Below, piece after piece: positions 44,023-50,173 of a DNA stretch of 50,173 nucleotides. The notes beneath the pieces are model-generated. The model worked only from the letters and a program-made list of their open reading frames with translations. It was not told the origin of the DNA and searched no databases. Position 1 is the stretch's first letter. Each line of letters begins with the position of its first letter. Source of the stretch: Collinsella aerofaciens (GTDB lineage Bacteria; Actinomycetota; Coriobacteriia; Coriobacteriales; Coriobacteriaceae); contig NZ_WQPL01000017.1 of NCBI RefSeq assembly GCF_018785245.1, forward strand, positions 1 to 50,173. The letters are read 5' to 3'. Made by a program: the position numbers and the translations under genes.

Positions 44023-44472
44023 ATGCAGCAGAACGACGAGACACGTTTTGAGGATTTTGTCGGACTGATCAGCGGGCTCTACAAGGAGATTCAGCGCATC
44101 AAGACGTCCGAAGGCGCAAGGCTCGGCCTTAAGGGCTCCGACGTCATGTGCCTGTACTATCTTGAGCGCAGCAAGGACGGCCTGACCGGCGCCGACCTCG
44201 CCCGCATGGCCGGCGTTACCCGTGCCGCCGTTTCGCGCACGCTGGCACATCTGGAGGAGGGCGGCTACGTCGAGGTCGATGATTCGGGTGATGCGGCCGT
44301 CAAGTACCGTGCCCCGGTGCGCCTGACTGCCCTGGGCGGCGAGAGCATGAGCGAGGCCGATCGCATCATTCGCGAAGTGCTCGACACCACCGGTAAGGCC
44401 ATGGGCGTGGAGCAACGCGAGCAGATGTACGCGTCGCTGCGTACGATTCTCAACACCCTGCGCGAGATCTAA
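44023..44472 (+). CDS. MarR-family transcriptional regulator
   Basis: 149 residues. Winged helix with LGLKGSDVMCLYYLERS, recognition helix region GVTRAAVSRTLAHLEEGGYV, and the wing KYRAPVRLTALG. Flanking helices form the dimer interface. GCGAAAGGCGG precedes the ATG. The DegV gene starts 120 bases later, and no transporter gene is adjacent, so the regulated genes and ligand are unknown; control of the neighbouring DegV (lipid) gene is possible, as in FabT-like systems, but speculative. Confidence 0.9.
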   Translation: MQQNDETRFEDFVGLISGLYKEIQRIKTSEGARLGLKGSDVMCLYYLERSKDGLTGADLARMAGVTRAAVSRTLAHLEEGGYVEVDDSGDAAVKYRAPVRLTALGGESMSEADRIIREVLDTTGKAMGVEQREQMYASLRTILNTLREI

Positions 44473-44591
44473 GGCCGCCAAGGCATTTGCTTCCAATTAA
44501 CAACTGCATCGTCCCGTTTGAGCGCGCACGCCGTGTCGGGACATTGTTGTCAAAATTCCCTGCGCGAGATCTGCGCAAGAAAGGATTCGCT

Positions 44592-45446
44592 ATGTCCGTC
44601 CGCATTATTACCGATTCCGCCAGCGATATGTCTCCGGCGGAGCACCCCGCTCTACGTGTTCTGCCGCTGTCCGTCACCTTTGGCTCCGACGTGTATATGG
44701 ATGGCGTCGACATCGATCACCAGCGCTTTTACGAGATGCTCGTGGAGCGCGATGAGCTGCCCAAGACCGGTCAGGTCAACCCGTATGCCTTTTCACAGGC
44801 AATTGCCGAAGCGCGTGAGGCCGGCGACGAGGCCGTGATTATTACCGTGGGCGCCAAGCTTTCGGGCACCAATCAGAGCGCCCGTACCGCACTTGCCGAG
44901 GCGCCGGGCGGCGACGTGTTCGTTGTGGACAGCAATAACGTGACCTTGGGCGAGCGCGTGCTGGTTGAGTATGCGCTGCGCCTGGTGGACGAGGGCCGTA
45001 GTGCGGCCCAGATTGCGGCGGCCGTCGAGGCCGTTCGTGACCGCGTGGTCGTCATCGGCCTGCTCGAGACGCTGGAATACCTGGTGCGCGGCGGCCGCCT
45101 GTCTGCTGCGGCGGGCGCTGTGGGTACGCTGCTCAACGTGAAGCCGGTCGTGGCCGCCGAGGACGGCCTCATCGTGCAGTTGGGCAAGGCGCGCGGTTCC
45201 AAGAACGGTCGAAACCTGTTGAACCAGAAGGTTGAGCAGGCTGGCGGCGTCGACTTCTCCATGCCGCTGGCGCTTGGTTATACGGGTCTTTCGGACGCGG
45301 TGCTCAAGAAGTATATCGAGGACAGCGCCGCGCTGTGGGCCGGCCATGCCGAGAACGAGCTGCCCATCCACACCATTGGCGCCACCATCGGCACCCACGT
45401 GGGTCCCGGCGCCGTAGCCGTAGCCTTCTTCCGCCCCGCCAACTAA
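44592..45446 (+). CDS. DegV-family fatty-acid-binding protein, second paralogue
   Basis: 284 residues. N-terminus IITDSASDMSPAEH, the TGQVNPYAF loop (usual TSQP/TSQV), SGTNQSA and C-terminal GATIGTHVGPGAVAVAF are typical. It probably binds an acyl chain for the FakA kinase, possibly with different chain preference from the paralogue at 6387. The ATG at 44592 follows AAAGGA; the longer frame from 44487 lacks a binding site. A MarR regulator lies just upstream. R1 copy 5 starts 10 bases after the stop. Confidence 0.92.
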   Translation: MSVRIITDSASDMSPAEHPALRVLPLSVTFGSDVYMDGVDIDHQRFYEMLVERDELPKTGQVNPYAFSQAIAEAREAGDEAVIITVGAKLSGTNQSARTALAEAPGGDVFVVDSNNVTLGERVLVEYALRLVDEGRSAAQIAAAVEAVRDRVVVIGLLETLEYLVRGGRLSAAAGAVGTLLNVKPVVAAEDGLIVQLGKARGSKNGRNLLNQKVEQAGGVDFSMPLALGYTGLSDAVLKKYIEDSAALWAGHAENELPIHTIGATIGTHVGPGAVAVAFFRPAN

Positions 45447-45456
45447 CTATCCGGTC

Positions 45457-45497
45457 AAAACCACCACAAAGGGGACAGGCACCTTTGTGGTGGTTTA
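45457..45497. repeat. R1 palindromic repeat, copy 5
   Basis: Arms AAAACCACCACAAAGG and CCTTTGTGGTGGTTTa with loop ggacaggca, same orientation as copies 1 and 3. It starts 10 bases after the DegV stop and ends 25 bases before the MGMT start. Confidence 0.95.
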
Positions 45498-45522
45498 TGC
45501 TGGTTCCGGTTGAAAGGAGCGC

Positions 45523-45846
45523 ATGTTGGCGTCTGAGGGCTTTTTTGAGCGTGTGTACGAGGTGGTCGAGCAGATTCCCGAGGGGATGGTCGCCACGTAT
45601 GGTCAGGTGGCGCTGCTTGCCGGTCGTCCACGAAGTGCGCGGTACGTGGGGTATGCCCTGCATAGCAATCCGCGCCCTGGTCAGATTCCCTGCCATCGTG
45701 TGGTGTTTGCCGATGGTCGCATTTGCGAGGGCTTTGCGTTTGGCGGCCCCGATGCCCAGCGTGAGCTCTTAATGGGGGAGGGCGTGACGTTTACCGATCC
45801 CATGCACGTCGACTTGGCCGCCTGTCGCTGGCCAGTAGGGCTCTAG
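45523..45846 (+). CDS. MGMT-family DNA-alkyl repair protein, single-domain
   Basis: 107 residues, only the C-terminal DNA-binding and methyl-acceptor domain of O6-alkylguanine-DNA alkyltransferase. The active-site motif IPCHRVV is intact (C57), unlike ATL proteins, where Cys is replaced, so alkyl transfer is possible despite the missing N-terminal domain. MVATYGQVA and RYVGYALHSNP form the helix-turn-helix region with the Arg finger. The start follows AAAGGAG. It lies between two R1 repeats. Confidence 0.88.
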   Translation: MLASEGFFERVYEVVEQIPEGMVATYGQVALLAGRPRSARYVGYALHSNPRPGQIPCHRVVFADGRICEGFAFGGPDAQRELLMGEGVTFTDPMHVDLAACRWPVGL

Positions 45847-45862
45847 CGGCTCTACCGTGGCC

Positions 45863-45903
45863 AAAACCACCACAAAGGTGCCTGTCCCCTTTGTGGTGGT
45901 TTT
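45863..45903. repeat. R1 palindromic repeat, copy 6 (inverted loop)
   Basis: Perfect 16-bp arms AAAACCACCACAAAGG and CCTTTGTGGTGGTTTT, loop tgcctgtcc (orientation of copy 2). It begins 16 bases after the MGMT gene stop codon. Confidence 0.95.
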
Positions 45904-45995
45904 CCGTTGCAGGTTTACCTGGGTTAACTTATGGAGAAGCTATGGCGGTGCATATTGACGCTAGAAAGTAAACCATGGTGAACTATATTGGTTTC

Positions 45996-46131
45996 AGCAA
46001 CGGAGCAGGCAATAGGCGATGAAAAAGCCTGCCCTGTTGAGTTTGATTCGCATTCCTCCCCTCTGTGCGATTCAACGGTGTACTTCGGGAACAGGCCCGC
46101 TGGCAACTAACTGCCAGCGGGCCTGTTCCTG
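45996..46131 (+). ncRNA. Candidate small RNA with C-rich loop
   Basis: No gene fits here. After a -10-like TATATT (45984-45989) come three hairpins: GCAGGC/GCCTGC (46005-46010 with 46027-46032); TTGATTCGCA/TGCGATTCAA (46043-46052 with 46066-46075, one T-T mismatch), whose 13-base loop exposes CCTCCCC; and a 17-bp perfect terminator stem (46089-46105 with 46112-46128) followed by ctgttt. A C-rich loop complementary to Shine-Dalgarno sequences is typical of regulatory RNAs. No good -35 is visible and the T-run is weak, so this stays a candidate. Confidence 0.35.
46089..46131. terminator. Strong hairpin between the candidate sRNA and trpS
   Basis: 17-bp perfect arms (GAACAGGCCCGCTGGCA and complement) with a 6-base loop actaac. 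Convergent position; it could also end the trpS transcript from the other strand. Confidence 0.8.
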
Positions 46132-46182
46132 TTTCGGGGAGAAATCTAATCTCACCGTCTATGTTGTGCGAAAGCGCTTTGC

Positions 46183-47232
46183 CTAGTACACCATGCCCAT
46201 GGCGTCCTGAACCTCGGCCAGGGTCTGATCGGCGATCTCGTTGGCGCGACGGTTGCCCTCGTGCAGGACGTCCTTTACATAGTCCAGATCGTTCTCGTAG
46301 CGCTGACGGCGCTCGCGGATCGGCGCGAAGTACTCGTTGACGGCCTCGGTCACGTACTTCTTGAGCTGGCCGGAGCCGCCCATGCCGATCTCCTCGGCAA
46401 TCTCGACCTCGGAGCGACCGGTGCAGATGGCGGCGGTCGAAAGCAGGCCGGACACGCCGGGGCGGTTCTCGGGATCGAACGTGATCATGCGCTCGGAGTC
46501 GGTCTGGCTCTTCTTGATGCGTTTGGCCGTCTCCTCGGCGGTCATCGAAATATTGATGGCGTTGCCGTAGCTCTTGCTCATCTTGCGGCCGTCCAGGCCG
46601 GGCAGCAGCGGGGTCTCGGACAGCAGCGCCTCGACCTCGGGGAACACCTTGCCGTAGCGGTTGTTAAAGCGGCGGGCGATGGTGCGGGTGAGCTCGATGT
46701 GCGGCAGCTGGTCGCGACCGACCGGCACCACGTTGCCCTTGCAGAACAGGATGTCGCAGGCCTGGTGCACCGGGTAGGTGAGCAGGAGGCCGGTAAGCTC
46801 GTGGCCCGAGGCCTCCATCTCGGCCTTGACCGTGGGGTTGCGCGCCAGCTCGGCCTCGGACACCAGCGACAGGAACGGCAGCATGAGCTGGTTGGCGGCG
46901 GGCACGGCGGAGTGCGCGTAGATCATGGTCTTGTCGGGGTCGATGCCGCAGGCAAGGTAGTCCATGACCATGTTGTACACGTTGTCCTGGATGTGCTCGG
47001 TGGTGTCGCGGTCAGTGATGACCTGGTAGTCGGCGATGAGCACGTTGGTCTTGGCGCCCATGTCCTGCAGCTCAACACGGCCCTTGAGGGTACCGAAGTA
47101 GTGGCCCAGGTGCAGACGGCCGGTGGGGCGATCACCGGTGAGCATGGTGAACTTCTCGGGCGTATTGGCCAGGCCCTCGCGAATGGCGTTGCTCTTTTGC
47201 AGCGCGACTTCGTAGCTGTTCTCGTTTGGCAT
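46183..47232 (-). CDS. trpS: Tryptophanyl-tRNA synthetase
   Basis: 349 residues, a complete class-I enzyme. The HIGH-like motif is TGRLHLGHYFG and the KMSKS motif is GRKMSKSYGN, with VGRDQLPHIELTR between. It charges tRNA-Trp. The start at 47232 (MPNENSYEV) follows TAGGAG; the longer open frame to 47376 has no binding site. No T-box leader is recognisable upstream. Convergent with the MGMT gene and candidate sRNA. Confidence 0.95.
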   Translation of the reverse strand: MPNENSYEVALQKSNAIREGLANTPEKFTMLTGDRPTGRLHLGHYFGTLKGRVELQDMGAKTNVLIADYQVITDRDTTEHIQDNVYNMVMDYLACGIDPDKTMIYAHSAVPAANQLMLPFLSLVSEAELARNPTVKAEMEASGHELTGLLLTYPVHQACDILFCKGNVVPVGRDQLPHIELTRTIARRFNNRYGKVFPEVEALLSETPLLPGLDGRKMSKSYGNAINISMTAEETAKRIKKSQTDSERMITFDPENRPGVSGLLSTAAICTGRSEVEIAEEIGMGGSGQLKKYVTEAVNEYFAPIRERRQRYENDLDYVKDVLHEGNRRANEIADQTLAEVQDAMGMVY

Positions 47233-47391
47233 GATTGCTCCTAACGTATGTTCATGGGTCAAGATGATAACGCGTTTATTGGAGGGGCGGGACGTAAGTA
47301 GGCGAGGGGCGGGAGAGGGGTGGCTTGTGCGGTGGGTGCGGCGCGGCCGCGCTTGGCCAACGGTGCCTTGGCACATCCTTGGCAGCTTGCC

Positions 47392-48591
47392 CTAGAGCTT
47401 GTGGTGGCGCTCTTCTTTGCGCTCCTCGGCTGCCTGCTCCTCCTGCTTAAAAGCGGGGTCGTCGGGGGTGACGAGCTCGTCCTCGTGCGTGCGCTTGTTG
47501 TAATGGTGGCGCAGCACGGGCTCAAACAGATGCAGATGCTTGGCAAAGGCCGCCGAGCCAATGGCGAGCACGGTAAAGATGAGTACGCGCATGGGCACCT
47601 CGACCTGGTTAATCGCGGCGGCGCCGGCCGAAAGCATGATGCACCAGGCATAGATGAGCAGCACGGCCTGTTTTTGGTTGTAGCCTTCTTGGATCAGGCG
47701 GTGGTGGATGTGGCCCTTGTCGGCCTGCCCGATGCTAATGTGGGCGCGCTTGCGGCGCACAATGGCGCTAAACGTGTCGATGATGGGCACGCCGGCAACG
47801 ATGAGCGGGATGATAAGCGAGGTAAGTGCGGCGGTGCGGCTCACGTTGAGCAGCGAGATGGAGCCCAGCGCAAAGCCCAGAAGCAGCGACCCCGAGTCGC
47901 CCAAGAAGATGCTTGCGGGGTTGAAGTTGTAGCGCAAAAAGGCCAGACAGGCGCCAAAGAGCGCAATGGAGAGCGCGGCGGCGTCGATGCGGCCCGAGAG
48001 AACGGCCATCGAAAACATGGTGAACGACGCGATGCCGCAGATGCCCGTGGCCAAGCCGTCGAGGCCGTCGATGAGGTTAATGATGTTGGTGAATGCCACC
48101 AGATAGATTACGGTGATGGGGTAGGCGAGCCATCCGAGCATGATCTCGCCGGGGGCAAACGGGTTGACGATGACGCCGATTTTTAGGCCGCCGATACAGG
48201 CGATAAGCGCGGCGAGGACTTGTCCGGCCAGCTTTTGCTTGGGCGTGAGCTGGAAGACGTCGTCGATAGCGCCGGTCGCAAAGATGACGGTAAAGGAGAG
48301 CGCCAGCATGGGGTAGCTGATGTGCAGACGGGGGTGGGGCACCAAAACGGGCGGCCAACCCAGGTACCAGGTGCCTAGGATTTGCACAGTGCAGGCGACG
48401 ACCAGGCCCAAAAACACCGCCGTTCCGCCCAAACGCGGGATGGGCTTGGTGTTGATGCGGCGCTTAGAAGGATAGTCGACGGCATCGAGCTTAATTGCCA
48501 AGCGCTTGACCAGGGGCACCGCGAGGAAGGTCGTGATAAAGGCCGCCGCTGCCACGCATAGGTACGGTATGTAGCTCGGGGATGAAGCCAT
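47392..48591 (-). CDS. WecA/TagO-type undecaprenyl-phosphate sugar-1-phosphate transferase
   Basis: About 399 residues with about ten to eleven membrane helices. Conserved catalytic and metal motifs are GAIDDVF, NLIDGLDGLA, FLGDSGS and the GHIHHRL loop, which separate this group from MraY. It moves GlcNAc-1-phosphate (or a related sugar) to undecaprenyl phosphate, the first membrane step of wall glycopolymer or polysaccharide synthesis. The C-terminus is charged (EEQAAEERKEERHHKL). The start is uncertain: the ATG at 48591 lacks a clear Shine-Dalgarno, and an in-frame TTG at 48609 is the alternative. Confidence 0.9.
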   Translation of the reverse strand: MASSPSYIPYLCVAAAAFITTFLAVPLVKRLAIKLDAVDYPSKRRINTKPIPRLGGTAVFLGLVVACTVQILGTWYLGWPPVLVPHPRLHISYPMLALSFTVIFATGAIDDVFQLTPKQKLAGQVLAALIACIGGLKIGVIVNPFAPGEIMLGWLAYPITVIYLVAFTNIINLIDGLDGLATGICGIASFTMFSMAVLSGRIDAAALSIALFGACLAFLRYNFNPASIFLGDSGSLLLGFALGSISLLNVSRTAALTSLIIPLIVAGVPIIDTFSAIVRRKRAHISIGQADKGHIHHRLIQEGYNQKQAVLLIYAWCIMLSAGAAAINQVEVPMRVLIFTVLAIGSAAFAKHLHLFEPVLRHHYNKRTHEDELVTPDDPAFKQEEQAAEERKEERHHKL

Positions 48592-49116
48592 GAATCTAAA
48601 AACCGCCAAGCGTCGAAGGAAAAGGTCAGAAGAACGCCATGCGCAAAGGGCATAGCCGAACCATAATACTCGATCAAGGGGGGTACATGGAATTGCACGC
48701 AGCGATAATCACGCGCTTACCAGATATTGGGATGTTGTCGATGGCTTGTCGGGATGCCGGCGGGGATCCATATGGACTGTAATGGTGATTTTCGGCAAAA
48801 GAAAACCACCCCCCACGTTACGAAAATGAACCCACCTAAAACAGGTGGGTGCCCTCATCGACTGTTCCAGCGTCCTTAACAACGAAGGATACCTGTACTA
48901 GGTACGACTGTGTGGGCTCCCTAAATAAACGCGACGGTTCACCCAGTTGCTCCGCGGGGGGCGGAATACCTACATCATAAAGCGGCACTTTATCGATTCC
49001 AGTCTTGACATTACAAAAATCGTGTCGGACGATTACGGCGCCTTGGGCTCGAGCCGTCTGTGGGGTTGATCCCTTTACGTTTGAGCTGCTGAATCGTTGT
49101 TTTGGAGCATGGTTTT
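48592..49116. other. 525-base gene-free region with structured segment
   Basis: No protein gene is supported. It contains the candidate RNA at 48822-48995, the hairpin ATAAAG-CGGCA-CTTTAT (48977-48993 region), and a TTGACA at 49005-49010 that could be the -35 for the radical SAM gene, though a good -10 is missing. The first 200 bases upstream of the transferase gene show nothing clear. Confidence 0.45.
48822..48995 (-). ncRNA. Candidate structured RNA or leader upstream of the WecA-like gene
   Basis: On the minus strand several hairpins follow each other: TCCGC-C5-GCGGA, GTACCT-AGTAC-AGGTAT, TCCTT-CGTTGTT-AAGGA and finally CCCACCT-GTTTT-AGGTGGG followed by TTcaTTTT, which is terminator-like. 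A segment further on (ggggggtgg) could compete with the last stem. It might be a free RNA or an attenuating leader of the transferase gene. It does not match the T-box, tmRNA, SRP or RNase P signatures I know. Confidence 0.3.
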
Positions 49117-50055
49117 ATGCCGACGTCGTTGACCGAACTTTTTTCGCCCGCCTGCCATTTGTGTCCGCGCCGTTGCGGTGCGGCGCGCGATGAGGGCGCG
49201 CACGGCGTCTGCGGTGCTAACGACACGCTCAAGGTGGCCCGCGCCGCGCTTCATATGTGGGAGGAGCCGCCTATCTCGGGCGAGGCCGGTTCGGGCACGA
49301 TCTTCTTTAGCGGCTGCTCGCTCAAATGTATCTACTGCCAGAACCACGAGATCTCGACCGGCAATTTTGGCCTTGAGATTTCGCCTGAGCGCCTGGTCGA
49401 GATTATGCTGGAACTGCAGGACCAGGGTGCCAACAACATCAATTTGGTGACGGCGACGCACTATGCGCACCTGTTGCCTGCCGCGATTGCCGCGGCACGG
49501 GCGCGCGGACTGGTTATCCCAATCGTCTACAACACGAGTGGTTACGAGCGCGCGAGTGCCGTGGCGGCGCTGGGCGACCTGGTCGATGTGTGGCTCACCG
49601 ACTTTAAATATGCCGATGCGGCGCTTGCGCAGTCGCTCTCCCATATAAAGGATTACCCGCGTGTGGCCGTGTCGGGTCTGGCCCAGATGGCGCGCGAGAT
49701 CGATCGCCGCGGGGGAGAGCTGGTGGATGACGACGGGCTCATGAAGCGCGGCATCATCGTACGCCACCTGGTGCTGCCGGGGCATGCGGATGACTCGTGC
49801 CGCGTGTTAGACCTGGTGTGGCAGACGGTGGGCGACGTGCCGATCTCGGTCATGAACCAGTACACGCCCAATGCGCTCATGCGCGAGCAGGGCGGCGAGT
49901 TGGCGCGCGCCGTGACGCGCGAGGAGTACGAGCAGGTGCTCGACCATGCCGACGACCTGGGCTTTACGACAATGTTCTGGCAAGAGGGCGGCGCGGTAGA
50001 CGAGAGCTTCACCCCCGCCTTCGACACCACCGGCGTCCTCACCAGCGCAAAGTAG
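49117..50055 (+). CDS. PflA/PflX-like radical SAM protein (COG1313 type)
   Basis: 312 residues. An N-terminal Cys cluster (CHLCPRRC, then GVCG) precedes the radical SAM motif CSLKCIYC (CxxxCxxC) near residue 70, followed by QNHEIS. Residues IVYNTSGY and WLTDFKYAD match the SAM-binding barrel. The family is distantly related to pyruvate formate-lyase activase; its target is unknown. I chose the ATG at 49117, nine bases after GGAG; a TTG at 49102 would add five residues. Single gene near the window edge; the remaining 118 bases hold no complete feature. Confidence 0.9.
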   Translation: MPTSLTELFSPACHLCPRRCGAARDEGAHGVCGANDTLKVARAALHMWEEPPISGEAGSGTIFFSGCSLKCIYCQNHEISTGNFGLEISPERLVEIMLELQDQGANNINLVTATHYAHLLPAAIAAARARGLVIPIVYNTSGYERASAVAALGDLVDVWLTDFKYADAALAQSLSHIKDYPRVAVSGLAQMAREIDRRGGELVDDDGLMKRGIIVRHLVLPGHADDSCRVLDLVWQTVGDVPISVMNQYTPNALMREQGGELARAVTREEYEQVLDHADDLGFTTMFWQEGGAVDESFTPAFDTTGVLTSAK

Positions 50056-50173
50056 AGCGCACGCTGATGATTTTTCTGGGACGGGGATTAAAAAAGGCTC
50101 TGTTAGACCAGGATTGACATACATGTGTCCCCACGGTGCCATATCGTTGACCCCATAGACCGCGATGATGGGG

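Noticed and set aside
45931-45981. Short + strand frame with Trp codons (M-E-K-L-W...P-W-stop) near trpS, like a trp leader peptide
   Set aside because: trpS is on the opposite strand and converges on it; no tryptophan gene lies downstream on the + strand, and no ribosome binding site precedes it.
48822-48995. 6S RNA
   Set aside because: I could not fold either strand into a long imperfect hairpin with a central bubble, so I kept only a general structured-RNA candidate.

Overview
The window looks like part of a high-GC chromosome from the class Coriobacteriia (Actinomycetota), most likely Collinsella or a close relative. I infer this from the overall character of the proteins, the GC-rich third positions, the frequent AAAGGA/AAGGAGG ribosome binding sites and the gut-anaerobe gene set (ATP-dependent PEP carboxykinase, L-lactate permease, M20 dipeptidases, paired DegV proteins). 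No rRNA, tRNA, CRISPR array, prophage or intact insertion sequence is visible. I find 45 plausible protein genes, one likely gene remnant, two candidate structured RNAs and an unusual density of intergenic palindromic repeats.

Layout. 0-9.6 kb: a tail-anchored coiled-coil protein, an SDR oxidoreductase, tgt, a LOG-family protein behind a terminator-like leader, a RelB/DinJ-YafQ-type toxin-antitoxin pair under a 34-bp palindrome, a DegV protein, a HAD phosphatase and a PepV-like dipeptidase. 10-13.7 kb: pstSCAB phosphate uptake operon without an adjacent phoU. 13.8-16.5 kb: ABC-F ATPase and a Cof-type HAD hydrolase. 16.7-24.3 kb: a metal-homeostasis block with a DtxR/MntR-type regulator, a P1B-ATPase whose HMA domain is a separate small protein, an ArsR/SmtB-type zinc-site repressor with three copies of one operator, and a putative manganese exporter. 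An AT-richer insert inside it carries a DUF559-like PD-(D/E)XK protein, next to a DnaQ-type exonuclease. 24.4-28.5 kb: DUF188 and HdeD-like proteins, a nitroreductase, two tandem histidine phosphatases and a short DUF1015 protein. 28.5-32.3 kb: serC, serA and an M20 peptidase. 32.4-34.5 kb: a lower-GC pair, a GIY-YIG/DUF2075 ATPase and a MazG-like pyrophosphohydrolase, which may be a defence or nucleic-acid-repair module. 34.9-50.1 kb: housekeeping genes (K+/H+ antiporter, phosphoesterase, flippase, lactate permease, pckA, B3/4 protein, MarR, DegV, MGMT, trpS, WecA/TagO-like transferase, PflX-like radical SAM).

The strongest unexplained signal lies between genes. (i) A 35-41 bp palindrome (arms AAAACCACCACAAAGG / CCTTTGTGGTGGTTTT) occurs six times in both orientations, most copies 10-32 bp after a stop codon, where it would act as an intrinsic terminator. 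(ii) GGGGAC-core palindromes occur at five loci. (iii) A roughly 200-bp composite element starts at the stop codon of two unrelated genes (3037 and 9558); the two copies preserve the same three-part secondary structure through eight compensatory base-pair changes. (iv) A 129-bp near-perfect palindrome lies at 17235-17363. The shared GGGGAC core suggests REP-type elements mobilised in trans by a REP-associated (RAYT/Y1) transposase encoded elsewhere; that is inference.
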